Below, one piece after another: positions 37,414 through 45,951 of a DNA stretch of 64,000 nucleotides; position 1 is the stretch's first letter, and every line of letters starts with the position of its first letter. Below the pieces are notes generated by a model. The model was not told where the DNA came from, did not search any database, and saw nothing but the letters and a program-made list of their open reading frames with translations. The position numbers were made by a program, and so were the translations under genes. The DNA is from Mycobacterium gordonae (GTDB taxonomy: Bacteria > Actinomycetota > Actinomycetes > Mycobacteriales > Mycobacteriaceae). The stretch lies in contig NZ_CP070973.1 of the NCBI RefSeq assembly GCF_017086405.1, positions 1,054,001 to 1,118,000 on the forward strand. Reading direction: 5' to 3'.

Positions 37414-37979
37414 CGGAGGCTCAGATGGGCTCACCACCACCCCGGGAGAAGCCGCTGTTTTACGAACCCGGTGCCAGCTGGTACTGGGTGTTGGCGGGAC
37501 CGCTGTCGGCGGCGTCGCTGATCTACATCCAGCACGTCAACCACGTCCCGATTTCCTTCTTGGTTCCCTCCGTATTCCTGGTGTTGGTGTCGGCGTTCGT
37601 GGCGCTGCAGGTCAAGGCGGCGCGGATTCACACTTCGGTCGAATTGACCGAGGATGCGCTGCGCCAGGGCACCGAGACGATCCTGGTGCGCGAGATCGTG
37701 AAAGTATTCCCCGAAGCCGAGAACTCGGTGAAGTCCGACAAGCCGCTGGCCAAGTGGCAGTCGGCGCGGGCGTTGGGCGAGTTGGTGGGCGTGCCGCGCG
37801 GCCGGTACGGGATCGGCCTGAAGTTGAGCGGCGGCCGCACCGCGCAGGCCTGGGCGCGTCGGCACCGCCATCTGCGGGACGCGCTGACCCCGCTGGTGGA
37901 GCGGCGGATGGGTCCGTATGTCGCCGAAGTCGCCGACGAACTGGACCCCCACGACGACGACAACGAGTCGATCCTGTGA
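37410..37979 (+). CDS. DUF3093 family membrane protein
   Basis: A 189-residue protein with two hydrophobic helices (about residues 28-45 and 50-68) and a cytoplasmic C-terminal region. The start GTG at 37410 overlaps the hemB stop by 4 bases; an ATG at 37425 is possible. DUF3093 proteins have no known role. The coupling to hemB suggests only shared expression. The end overlaps the next small gene. Rv0513 is the synteny match. Confidence 0.78.
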   Translation: MTEAQMGSPPPREKPLFYEPGASWYWVLAGPLSAASLIYIQHVNHVPISFLVPSVFLVLVSAFVALQVKAARIHTSVELTEDALRQGTETILVREIVKVFPEAENSVKSDKPLAKWQSARALGELVGVPRGRYGIGLKLSGGRTAQAWARRHRHLRDALTPLVERRMGPYVAEVADELDPHDDDNESIL

Positions 37980-38218
37980 CCGCCCGCGCAACGGTGGAGT
38001 TGGCGTTGGCAGCCGCTGCCCTGGTGGCAACGGGTGTCAGCTGGTTGCAGACGCGCTCGACGATTGCGGTGGCACCGGTGGCCGACGGGCAGCCGGCCAC
38101 CATGTCGGTGGTCTACGACCCGCAGCAATGGGTGCTGACGCTGTTGTTGGCGACAGTTGCCGGAATTCTCGCCGTGCTCGGCGTGATTCGGCTATGGCGG
38201 TCTAAGCGGACTTCTTGA
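37976..38218 (+). CDS. Small two-helix membrane protein
   Basis: An 80-residue protein with two membrane segments (about 5-23 and 53-72) separated by a short outside loop, ending in a basic RLWRSKRTS tail. The start GTG at 37976 overlaps the preceding stop (GTGA). The last 17 bases overlap the 3' end of the convergent anti-anti-sigma gene. The function is unknown. It corresponds by position to Rv0514. Confidence 0.7.
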   Translation: MTARATVELALAAAALVATGVSWLQTRSTIAVAPVADGQPATMSVVYDPQQWVLTLLLATVAGILAVLGVIRLWRSKRTS

Positions 38219-38633
38219 CCAGTGGCAGGACCAGCTGGCGACGCCAGTTGATGCCGTCGGCGAGGTAGCGCAGCGCCTCGTGAACAGAACCGGTCACCGG
38301 ATACGCCGTCTCGGCGGGGTCGCCCAGCAGCATGCCGACGACGGGGTTGGTGACGATCATCCACTCCACACCGGCGGCGCGGCATTCCTCGTCGAGCACG
38401 CACAACAGCCCCATTCCGGCCGACGAGAAATGGGTGATCGCGCTCAGATCGAGTACCACCGGGTTGTCGCTGAGCACGAAGCGCCGAATGTGCTCGCCGA
38501 TCTGGTCGACATTGACGGCATCGATCTCGCCGGCGATGGTGACCACGGTGGCCAGGTGGCGGCAGTGCGCCCGAATCTGGGCGCCGTTACACTCGGCGGT
38601 GCTTGAAACGCGTCCTGTGATCGCGGTAGTCAT
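38202..38633 (-). CDS. Anti-anti-sigma factor (STAS domain), Rv0516c-like
   Basis: A 143-residue single STAS-domain protein. The phosphorylatable-serine segment is LDLSAITHFSSAGMGLL, after the TVVTIAGEIDAVNVDQI strand-helix. Such proteins bind anti-sigma factors and release sigma. The M. tuberculosis orthologue is phosphorylated by PknD on Thr2; with the start at 38633 the protein here begins MTTAI, keeping that threonine. The longer frame from 38681 would begin inside the promoter -35 element. A SigF-type promoter lies 26 bases upstream. Its 3' end overlaps the facing gene by 17 bases. Confidence 0.88.
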   Translation of the reverse strand: MTTAITGRVSSTAECNGAQIRAHCRHLATVVTIAGEIDAVNVDQIGEHIRRFVLSDNPVVLDLSAITHFSSAGMGLLCVLDEECRAAGVEWMIVTNPVVGMLLGDPAETAYPVTGSVHEALRYLADGINWRRQLVLPLVKKSA

Positions 38634-38659
38634 CAAAGAGCCCCATTTCCCCGTGGTGC

Positions 38660-38685
38660 ATACCTCTTGTGCAAGACCCAAAACC
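38660..38685 (-). promoter_or_regulatory. SigF-type promoter of the anti-anti-sigma gene
   Basis: On the minus strand GGTTTT (38680-38685) is separated from GGTAT (38660-38664) by about 15-16 bases. This fits the mycobacterial SigF pattern GTTT, 15-17 bases, GGGTAT, with A in place of the first G of the -10 box. The spacing to the ATG at 38633 is normal. Orthologous genes are known members of the SigF/PknD network. Confidence 0.7.
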
Positions 38686-38814
38686 CTGCACCCTAAAGTG
38701 CCCGCTAAACATAAGGGGACCGGTAGCCACGACTAACTCTTTGCTAAGAAGCGGCTCGTCGACCGCCCCCGACGGTCCCGCTGTTAGGCTGCCGGTTGCT
38801 AGTCGGGGGGCAGG

Positions 38815-40107
38815 TTGACGCGACAAAGAGCAGTGAGCAAGAGTCCAGGCGGAAAGAACCTCGTGCGCAGCGTAGAGATGAAGGCCGAGATCCGCGGGGA
38901 GATCAGGGCCCTGACCGGTCTGCGCATTGTCGCGGCGCTGTGGGTGGTGTTGTTCCACTTCCGCCCGATGCTGACGGATGCGTCGCCCGAGTTTCGCGAG
39001 AACCTGGCGCCGGTGCTCAATTGCGGTGCCCAGGGCGTCGACCTGTTCTTCATCCTCAGCGGCTTCGTGCTGACCTGGAACTACCTCGACCGCATGGGAG
39101 GGGAATGGTCGACGCGGGCCACCGTGCATTTCCTGTGGCTGCGGCTGGCGAGGGTGTGGCCGGTGTACCTGCTCACCATGCACCTGGCCGCCCTGATCGT
39201 GATCCTCAGCCTGCACGTCGGGCACGTGCCGTTACCTGAGGTCAGGGACCTCACCGCGATCAGCTACGTGCGCCAGGTGCTGCTGGTCCAGTTGTGGTTC
39301 GAGCCGTTCTTCGACAACACCTCCTGGGACGGGCCGGCGTGGTCGATCAGCGCGGAATGGTTGGCCTACCTGCTGTTCGGCGTGATCGTGCTGGTGGTGC
39401 TGCGGCTGGAGCGGACGACCCGGGCGCGCACCCTGATGGTGCTGGCCTTCGCAGCCTGCCTGCCGCCGGTGGTGTTGTTACTGGCCAGCGGTTATTTCTA
39501 CACGCCGTGGAGCTGGCTGCCCCGCATCGTCACCCAGTTCGTCGCCGGCGCGCTGGCGTGTGCCGCAGTGCGCAGGTTGCGCCTGAGCACCCGGGCCCGG
39601 CATGTCGCCGGATACCTGTCGCTGCTGCTCGTGGTCGCGATGGTGGGCATCCTCTACTGGTTCGACGCACATCCGATCAGCGGCGTCGTGGACAGCGGTG
39701 GTGTCGTCGACGTGCTGTTCGTGCCGCTGGTGATCACGCTCGCGATCGGTCTGGGCAGCCTGCCGTGGGTGCTGTCGACGCGTGTGATGGTGTACGGCGG
39801 GGAGATCTCGTTCTGTCTGTACATGGTTCACGAGCTGGTGCATACGGGGTGGGGATGGGCGGTGCTGCAATTCGAGCTCACGCCGCAGGACAACCCCTGG
39901 AAATGGAATGTCATCGGGCTGGTCGTGATCGCGCTGCTGCTGTCGAGCCTGATGTACCACTTCGTCGAAGAGCCGGCCCGTCGCTGGATGCGCAGGATGA
40001 TCGGCGCCAGGGCCGCGCCGGCTGGCACCCAGCCCGATGACTCGCCCATCACCAAACGGCATCCGATCGACGGGGCGCTTTCCGAGGTTGCCTCGCGGGC
40101 GGGGTGA
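38815..40107 (+). CDS. Membrane acyltransferase of the AT3/OafA type
   Basis: A protein of about 430 residues with ten or so membrane helices and the acyltransferase-3 signature: IRALTGLRIVAALWVVLFHF, GVDLFFILSGFVLTWNY, RLARVWPVYLL and GGEISFCLYMVHE. These enzymes O-acylate cell-envelope sugars or lipids. The TTG at 38815 has a good GGGGGGCAGG ribosome site; GTG at 38833 or 38863 would shorten only the non-conserved start. It is followed by an SGNH hydrolase and resembles Rv0517. Confidence 0.85.
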   Translation: MTRQRAVSKSPGGKNLVRSVEMKAEIRGEIRALTGLRIVAALWVVLFHFRPMLTDASPEFRENLAPVLNCGAQGVDLFFILSGFVLTWNYLDRMGGEWSTRATVHFLWLRLARVWPVYLLTMHLAALIVILSLHVGHVPLPEVRDLTAISYVRQVLLVQLWFEPFFDNTSWDGPAWSISAEWLAYLLFGVIVLVVLRLERTTRARTLMVLAFAACLPPVVLLLASGYFYTPWSWLPRIVTQFVAGALACAAVRRLRLSTRARHVAGYLSLLLVVAMVGILYWFDAHPISGVVDSGGVVDVLFVPLVITLAIGLGSLPWVLSTRVMVYGGEISFCLYMVHELVHTGWGWAVLQFELTPQDNPWKWNVIGLVVIALLLSSLMYHFVEEPARRWMRRMIGARAAPAGTQPDDSPITKRHPIDGALSEVASRAG

Positions 40108-40215
40108 GGGGGCGCCCCGAACTATCGGGGCCGCAAGCGAGTTGACCGCTGGTTCGGCTGGGACCCTCGTACGATTCGTGTAGACCCGTTCCAGGCGTTT
40201 GCAGTGGAGGTCGCA

Positions 40216-40911
40216 GTGACTCGGCTGGGCACCGTCGCCGTCAGCGTCGCCGTGCTGGTGGCGGTGGCCTCGGCATGGCTGGTCGATCCTGTCCGAGAGC
40301 GGCCGTACCGGTCCCTGACGTTGGACCTGCGGCTCAAACCGGTTGCCGTGATCGGTGATTCGTACACCACAGGCACCAACGAGGGCGGACTGGGACCGAA
40401 CTCGTGGACCGCGCGAACCTGGCGGACGCTCACCGCACCCGGCCTGCGGATCGCCAGCGACGTGGCCGCCGAGGGCAGAGCCGGGTACGGAGCTGTCGGC
40501 GACCACGGCAGCATCTTCCAGGATCTGACCGCCAGGGTGGTCAAACCCGAGGACGTGCTGGTGGTGTTCTTCGGATCCCGCAACGACCAGGATGTCGACC
40601 CCGTCTTGCTGGCCCAGCGCGTACACGCCACGTTCGCTCTGGCCCGTCGGTTGGCGCCGTCGGCGCGGTTCCTGGTGATCGGACCGCCGTGGCCGACCGC
40701 CGAGGTACCGGTACCGATTCTGGTGATTCGCGACGTGCTGGCCGGAGCCGCGTGGGCCGCGGGAGCGGACTTCGTGGACCCGATCGGCGACCGCTGGTTC
40801 GTGGATCGGCCGGATCTGATCGGATCCGACGGGGTACATCCCAACGATGCGGGGCATGAGTACCTGGCGGAGAAGATGGTGCCGCTCATTCGCTGGCAAT
40901 TGTCTCGGTAA
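40216..40911 (+). CDS. Exported SGNH/GDSL-type hydrolase
   Basis: A 231-residue protein with a signal or anchor helix (about 4-22). The SGNH blocks are IGDSYTTG (catalytic serine), the glycine in AEGRAGYG, the asparagine in GSRNDQD and the catalytic Asp-His in SDGVHPND. It probably removes acyl groups from a cell-envelope substrate. The start GTG at 40216 is preceded at 5 bases by GGAGG (40206-40210), which decides against the upstream GTG at 40204. It follows the acyltransferase gene in the same direction. Rv0518 has the same length. Confidence 0.87.
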   Translation: MTRLGTVAVSVAVLVAVASAWLVDPVRERPYRSLTLDLRLKPVAVIGDSYTTGTNEGGLGPNSWTARTWRTLTAPGLRIASDVAAEGRAGYGAVGDHGSIFQDLTARVVKPEDVLVVFFGSRNDQDVDPVLLAQRVHATFALARRLAPSARFLVIGPPWPTAEVPVPILVIRDVLAGAAWAAGADFVDPIGDRWFVDRPDLIGSDGVHPNDAGHEYLAEKMVPLIRWQLSR

Positions 40912-40970
40912 GTCGAGGTGAGACGCCGAGCGCTCGCCGCTGGAACGTATTCAGTTGCGCCGCCGCGGCT

Positions 40971-41087
40971 TCAGTCTTCCGCGTGCCTCTCGTAATCCCA
41001 ACGTTCAAGGCGCGCTTGCAATTGCACCAGACCAAGCCCGGCGACCGGCGCGGCTGCGGAGAGCAGCACCAACAGCATCGGACTCAT
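40971..41087 (-). CDS. Conserved-looking 38-residue single-helix protein
   Basis: The frame begins MSPMLLVLLSAAAPVAGLG, one hydrophobic helix, and ends LERWDYERHAED with a charged aromatic tail. GGAGG lies 7 bases before the ATG (complement of 41095-41099), an ideal ribosome site. I recall similar short proteins with the ERWDYERHA tail in other mycobacteria, which supports a real gene. It sits in an interval of 256 bases between the SGNH hydrolase and the second acyltransferase. The function is unknown; a small membrane-associated accessory is plausible. Confidence 0.7.
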   Translation of the reverse strand: MSPMLLVLLSAAAPVAGLGLVQLQARLERWDYERHAED

Positions 41088-41167
41088 TTCAAAACCTCCA
41101 AAACCCTTCTATTGGTATCACGTTCGGGGTCATCGCATGGTTCATTCGCAGATATTCCCCTGGAGTG

Positions 41168-43309
41168 TCATTCATTTGTTATGGCCCGATCGGCCAGCGC
41201 GCCGACGACCGGGGACAGCAGTCGCGCGTACTCGGTGGTGATGTGGTTGTCGTCGCGGAACACCAGGGTGTCCCCGACGACCAGTGGGCAGCGCTGCGGG
41301 TCGCAGAACAGGTCGGTCAAGTCCGCATAGGAGCCGCCGGCTGCGGTCGTCACCCGTTCTTCGGCGCCGACGCCGTCTGCGTTGACCGCCACCGAACGCT
41401 TCGGTGCGCACGCACCGGCGTCGTCCAGGTGGGCGGACAGGCATGTCGGCGCCGATGACTGCGGGTCGGCAACCGGACCCAGCACTAGAACTTTCGAGCC
41501 CATGCCGCGTAACTGGGCCACCACCGTGGCCAGGGCGTCGATCCACGCCGGATCGTAGGAGGCGAAGCTGAAGTCGGCGTGGTAGCGCCGGCTCATGCTC
41601 AAGATCACCAGTCGGGGTCGCTCGGCCGCGAGCCGGCCCACGATCTCCCCGCGCCACTGCTCGCACTCGGTGTAGTGACGACCCAGATAGGGGCTGACGA
41701 TGGGGATGTCCAGAAACGGGCAGGTTACCTTGGCCATGGTCTCCAGTCGCCAGTGCCGCTGCTCGGCTACCTGCTGAAGGGCCGGGTCCCACATCGCCGC
41801 GTGGGAGTCGCCGATGAGCGCGACGGTGCTTGCGGTCGCCCCGTCCTCTTTTGAGTCCCCTTTCACCGAAGCGCATTCGCTCTGACCCACATCACGCCAG
41901 GACCGCATGCAGCCGTTGACGAACACCGCCGCCTTGTCGGCCGGCGCTGCGGCCAGTGGCGGATTGAGGTTGGACGGCACGGCGCGCTGACTCGCAGCCG
42001 CCGCAAGCATCTCGCGGGCTTGGGTGAACGCCTGCCGGACCGCCGCTTCCTGTGGACTGAGGTGTGGGTCGGGAGCGGGGGGCAACGCAACGATCTTCGC
42101 TTGCGGGGCGGCGGCGCCGTGTCCAACCGGGGCCGGTACGGCCGTCAGCAACACCGCGCACGCGCATGCCGCGACTGCGCTGGCGGCGCCGGCGACGGCC
42201 AGGCTCGCCTTCGCGGAACGGCGCAACGCCGCGGCGAACCGGCCGGGATTCTCGACGGCGTGCATGGTGATGACAGCCAATCCGGCGGACACGGTGGTCG
42301 CGGCCAGCCGGCCCGGCAGTCCGCCGGGGTCGCCGAGCAGCGGCGGCAGCAGCAGCAGGACCGGCCAGTGCCAGAGATACCAGGAGTAGGACACGCGGCC
42401 GATCGCCCGCATCGCCGGCGGGCACAGCACCCGTCCGACGCCCATGCCGCCGGTGACGCAACCGGCCCCGATAACCAGGGCGGTGCCCAGCACCGGAAGC
42501 AGCGCCGAGGTGCCGGGATAGGGCGTGTGAGGGCCCAGCTGGGTGCAGGTCAGCAGGATCAGCGTCAAGCCGCCCCAGCCCGCCACGGTCGCGGGCAACA
42601 GCGGCAGCCGTTTCCACTGCGTGATTGTCAGGGCGACCAGGCCGCCGGCGGCCAGTTCCCAGGCCCGGGTGGGTAGCGAGAAGAACGCCCAGGGTGGCGA
42701 GGTGTGGGTCCAGATCATCGCCGCTGCCAGTGATGCCGCGCCGACGACCGCCACGACCACCGCGTAGGGCAGGGTGTGTGTGGTGTCGCCACGGGTGACG
42801 CGTCGCGCCAACCACGCGGTGCCGATGATCAGCGCCGGCCACACCAGGTAGAACTGTTCCTCCACGCCCAGCGACCAGTAGTGCTGAAACGGCGAGGGCG
42901 GCAGGTCGGCGATCATGTAATCGGTGTTCTGGGCGGCGAATCGGTAGTTGCCGACGTAGAACATGCTGGCGATGCCGTCGATGAACACCCGCCGGGCCTG
43001 CAACGGCGGCAGCACGGCGGCCGCGGCGACCGCGGTGACGATGCCGACGGTGGCCGCGGCTGGCAGCAGGCGGCGCGCGCGTGCCGCGTAAAAGCGGCCC
43101 AGCGCAACGGTTTTGCTGCTCTGCACCTCACGCAGGAGCAGTCCGGTGATCAGGAAGCCGGAGATCACGAAGAAGACGTCGACGCCGATGTAGCCGCCGC
43201 CGATACCGGGAATGCCTGTGTGATAGAGCACGACGGCGATAACTGCGACGGCACGCAGCCCCTCGATGTCCGGGCGAAACGGGGGCTTGGGGAGGTCCGC
43301 CTGGGTCAT
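41168..43309 (-). CDS. Acyltransferase with fused SGNH domain (OafA/PatB-like)
   Basis: A 713-residue protein. The N-terminal half (about 10-370) is a ten-helix acyltransferase-3 domain with RPDIEGLRAVAV, GYIGVDVFFVISGFLITG, YWSLGVEEQFYLVWPA and SYSWYLWHWPV. The C-terminal half (about 480-705) is an extracytoplasmic SGNH domain with the serine in ALIGDSHAAMWDP and the Asp-His in FRDDNHITTEY. Such fusions move acyl groups across the membrane onto surface glycans. It is absent from this position in M. tuberculosis as I remember it. It ends next to the 38-residue gene and starts 3 bases after the esterase stop. Confidence 0.88.
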   Translation of the reverse strand: MTQADLPKPPFRPDIEGLRAVAVIAVVLYHTGIPGIGGGYIGVDVFFVISGFLITGLLLREVQSSKTVALGRFYAARARRLLPAAATVGIVTAVAAAAVLPPLQARRVFIDGIASMFYVGNYRFAAQNTDYMIADLPPSPFQHYWSLGVEEQFYLVWPALIIGTAWLARRVTRGDTTHTLPYAVVVAVVGAASLAAAMIWTHTSPPWAFFSLPTRAWELAAGGLVALTITQWKRLPLLPATVAGWGGLTLILLTCTQLGPHTPYPGTSALLPVLGTALVIGAGCVTGGMGVGRVLCPPAMRAIGRVSYSWYLWHWPVLLLLPPLLGDPGGLPGRLAATTVSAGLAVITMHAVENPGRFAAALRRSAKASLAVAGAASAVAACACAVLLTAVPAPVGHGAAAPQAKIVALPPAPDPHLSPQEAAVRQAFTQAREMLAAAASQRAVPSNLNPPLAAAPADKAAVFVNGCMRSWRDVGQSECASVKGDSKEDGATASTVALIGDSHAAMWDPALQQVAEQRHWRLETMAKVTCPFLDIPIVSPYLGRHYTECEQWRGEIVGRLAAERPRLVILSMSRRYHADFSFASYDPAWIDALATVVAQLRGMGSKVLVLGPVADPQSSAPTCLSAHLDDAGACAPKRSVAVNADGVGAEERVTTAAGGSYADLTDLFCDPQRCPLVVGDTLVFRDDNHITTEYARLLSPVVGALADRAITNE

Positions 43310-43312
43310 CGG

Positions 43313-44182
43313 TTAGGTCGCCATCCAGGCCAGTTCGCCCGGTAGTTGGGCACGCCAGTAGTCGACGTCATGCCCGCCCGGGGAGAAGCTGCCGGCCGGT
43401 TTCTTCTTGAGCTGGCTCACGAATTGGCTGGAGGCGAAGAAGAAGCGGTCGCCGATGCCGCAGTCGACCCGGACGGGAATCGAGTTGAGCACCGGTAAGC
43501 CGAACACGGTGTTGCGGTTCCAGTCGTCGATGCTGTCGAATGCCCCGGGAGCGGTGCCGATATAGGACATGTACAGCGCCGGACTGATCGCGCAGATGCC
43601 GGCGGTACGCGCCGGTCCCAGCCGGGCGCCCAGGAGCAACGCACCGTAGCCGCCCATCGACCAGCCCAGGAATCCCACCCTCGAGGTGTCCATGCCCATC
43701 GACGTCAGCATCGGCAACAGCTCTTCGAGCACCATGGTGCCGGAGTCCTCGCCGTTGGCTCGCCGGTGCCAGTAGCTGCTGGCACCGCCGTCCACGCCGA
43801 CCACGGCGAACGGTGGCTTGCCCTCGTTGACCAGGTGCGCGAGCGCATCCTCCACACCGCAGTCCAGCATCATGTTCGCGTCGCCGTCTTTGCCGTGCAA
43901 CGCGATCACCGGTCGCAGCATCTTGGTCTGACCGGGCGGCATCGCGATCACCCAGTTGGTCTTGATGCCGCCACGGGCGGCGGAGACGAACGAGCCGGTG
44001 AGCTTGGTCGGCAACGTCTTGCCCGCGGTCGGCGGGTCGAACGGAGCCGGCGCCGTGGGCGCGGCCAGCGTGGTGAGCGGGTCGAGCAGAGCGCTCAGCG
44101 CCCAGCCGCCGGCCGCTGCGGCGCTGGCGCCGGCACCCATGCGCAGCACCGAGCGTCGGGTCAGGTCGGCCACGATGGTCAA
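43313..44182 (-). CDS. Tat-exported alpha/beta-hydrolase esterase
   Basis: A 289-residue secreted hydrolase. The twin-arginine signal is DLTRRSVLRMGAGASAAAAGG. The mature domain is esterase-D/antigen-85-like, with the nucleophile elbow FLGWSMGGYGALLLG, VIALHGKDG near the oxyanion side and a C-terminal histidine in PGGHDVDYWR. The likely role is hydrolysis or transfer of acyl groups on envelope lipids. The acyltransferase gene follows after 3 bases, so the pair is co-expressed. Rv0519c is the synteny match. Confidence 0.87.
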   Translation of the reverse strand: MTIVADLTRRSVLRMGAGASAAAAGGWALSALLDPLTTLAAPTAPAPFDPPTAGKTLPTKLTGSFVSAARGGIKTNWVIAMPPGQTKMLRPVIALHGKDGDANMMLDCGVEDALAHLVNEGKPPFAVVGVDGGASSYWHRRANGEDSGTMVLEELLPMLTSMGMDTSRVGFLGWSMGGYGALLLGARLGPARTAGICAISPALYMSYIGTAPGAFDSIDDWNRNTVFGLPVLNSIPVRVDCGIGDRFFFASSQFVSQLKKKPAGSFSPGGHDVDYWRAQLPGELAWMAT

Positions 44183-44285
44183 TAATGCCGCGCCGAGCGC
44201 GCATTGACGCCCCTGCCACGCCGTATCGCAAGACAGTCGTAACGACGGCGTGATCCTGAGCCGGCTCAGCTGCTAGCGTCCGGAG

Positions 44286-45692
44286 ATGCGGGACGCCCGG
44301 GACGACCTGGACAACCAGGAAGACAACAACGCCACGCTGAAACAAGGACTTTCGCAGCGCCAGCTCAGCATGATCGCGATCGGTGGGGTGATCGGTGCCG
44401 GGTTGTTCGTCGGTTCCGGGGTGGTGATCTCCGAAACCGGTCCGGCCGCGTTCATGACCTACGCCATCTGCGGTCTGCTGATCGTCCTGGTGATGCGGAT
44501 GCTGGGGGAGATGGCGGCGGCCAATCCGTCGACCGGGTCGTTCGCCGATTACGCCGCAACCGCGCTGGGCGGGTGGGCCGGATTCTCTGTCGGCTGGCTC
44601 TACTGGTACTTCTGGGTCATCGTAGTCGGGTTCGAAGCGGTCGCCGGCGGAAAGGTGCTGAATTACTGGTTTCCGGCACCGCTGTGGCTGTCCGCTCTGG
44701 GCCTGATGGTGTTGATGACGGCCACCAACCTGTTCTCGGTGTCGTCCTTCGGCGAGTTCGAATTCTGGTTCGCCGGAATCAAAGTCGCGACGATTGTGAT
44801 CTTCCTGGGAGTGGGAACGGCATTCGTTTTCGGGCTGCTGCCCGGCGCTCGTCTGGATTTCTCCAACCTGACCGCCCATGGCGGCTTCTTTCCCAAGGGC
44901 GTCGCGGCCGTATTCGCCGCCATCGTGGTGGTGATCTTTTCGATGGTGGGAGCCGAAGTCGTCACCATCGCCGCGGCGGAAAGCCGCGATCCCGCGCGGG
45001 CGATCACCCGAGCGACGCGGTCGGTGGTCGCCCGCATCGTCATCTTCTTCGTCGGCTCCGTGCTGCTATTGGTCATCATCATGCCGTGGAACTCGGTGGA
45101 GCTCGGCGCCTCGCCCTATGTGGCGGCGCTGCGGCACATGGGTCTGCCCTGGGCCGATCAGATCATGAATGCGGTGGTGCTGACGGCGGTACTGTCTTGC
45201 CTGAACTCGGGCTTGTACACCGCATCTCGGATGCTGTTCGTGCTCGCCGGCCGTGGCGAGGCGCCGGCGCGATTGGTGCGGCTCAGCGGTCGCGGTGTGC
45301 CCGCGACCGCTATCGTCTGTTCTTCGGTGGTGGGCTTTCTGTGCGTGTTGATGGCCTGGCTGGCGCCCAACACCGTGTTCCTGTTTCTGCTCAACTCTTC
45401 CGGTGCGGTCATCCTGTTCGTCTACCTGCTGATCGCTGTCTCGCAGATCGTGTTGCGGCGCAGAGCATCGGCGGAGTCATTGCGGGTCAAGATGTGGCTG
45501 TTCCCGGTGTTGTCAGTGCTGACCGCGGTGGGAATCGTCGCGGTTCTTGTGCAGATGGGTTTCGACCGTTCCACCCGAAGTCAGCTGTGGCTGAGTCTGC
45601 TGTCCTGGGTTGTGGTGCTTGCCGTGTATTTCCTGGCACCGGTACGTGGACGTAATGCGTTGGTAAACAAACGAATCGAAGAGAGCGACTGA
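44286..45692 (+). CDS. gabP: GABA permease-type amino acid transporter
   Basis: A 468-residue APC-superfamily permease with 12 membrane helices. The first helix carries the family signature IAIGGVIGAGLFVGSG, and later helices show EMAAANPSTGSFADYA and SFGEFEFWFAGIKVATI. It imports 4-aminobutyrate or related amino acids with protons. It is divergent from the esterase-acyltransferase pair. In M. tuberculosis gabP (Rv0522) follows two methyltransferase fragments (Rv0520-Rv0521), which I do not find here. Confidence 0.87.
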   Translation: MRDARDDLDNQEDNNATLKQGLSQRQLSMIAIGGVIGAGLFVGSGVVISETGPAAFMTYAICGLLIVLVMRMLGEMAAANPSTGSFADYAATALGGWAGFSVGWLYWYFWVIVVGFEAVAGGKVLNYWFPAPLWLSALGLMVLMTATNLFSVSSFGEFEFWFAGIKVATIVIFLGVGTAFVFGLLPGARLDFSNLTAHGGFFPKGVAAVFAAIVVVIFSMVGAEVVTIAAAESRDPARAITRATRSVVARIVIFFVGSVLLLVIIMPWNSVELGASPYVAALRHMGLPWADQIMNAVVLTAVLSCLNSGLYTASRMLFVLAGRGEAPARLVRLSGRGVPATAIVCSSVVGFLCVLMAWLAPNTVFLFLLNSSGAVILFVYLLIAVSQIVLRRRASAESLRVKMWLFPVLSVLTAVGIVAVLVQMGFDRSTRSQLWLSLLSWVVVLAVYFLAPVRGRNALVNKRIEESD

Positions 45693-45899
45693 GTTTGGCG
45701 GTTTGGAGCGGCGGTGCGCGGGTAGCCGGCCAGATCGGGTCGAGACAGCTGGTGGTCTTGGCGAAGGAATGCCAATGCGTCGATGGGATCACCCTCCGTA
45801 GGCAGCAATCAGCTGTAGGACCCGCGTCGGCCCCGGCGAACCGACGTCGTTCTGAAAAATCAAGCCGCACCGAGCGATTCGAAATGATCGGCGCATAGG

Positions 45900-45942
45900 C
45901 AAACGCCCCCGGCGGCGGTGGACCGCTGCCAGAGGGCGTTTG
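45900..45942 (-). terminator. Hairpin at the 3' end of the WGxxGxxG protein gene
   Basis: CAAACGCCC (45900-45908) pairs with GGGCGTTTG (45934-45942), and the inner GGCGGCGGT/ACCGCTGCC pair (45911-45919, 45922-45930) with one mismatch makes an almost continuous stem. It lies 10 bases past the stop of the exported peptide gene and about 200 bases past gabP, so it can serve both. The T-run is only three bases. The rest of 45693-45899 shows no gene I can support. Confidence 0.65.
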
Positions 45943-45951
45943 GCGACAGGG

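Noticed and set aside
40955..41458. A 167-codon plus-strand frame across the interval after the SGNH hydrolase
   Set aside because: It overlaps the 3' end of the second acyltransferase in antisense and has no family features. The short minus-strand gene explains the interval better.
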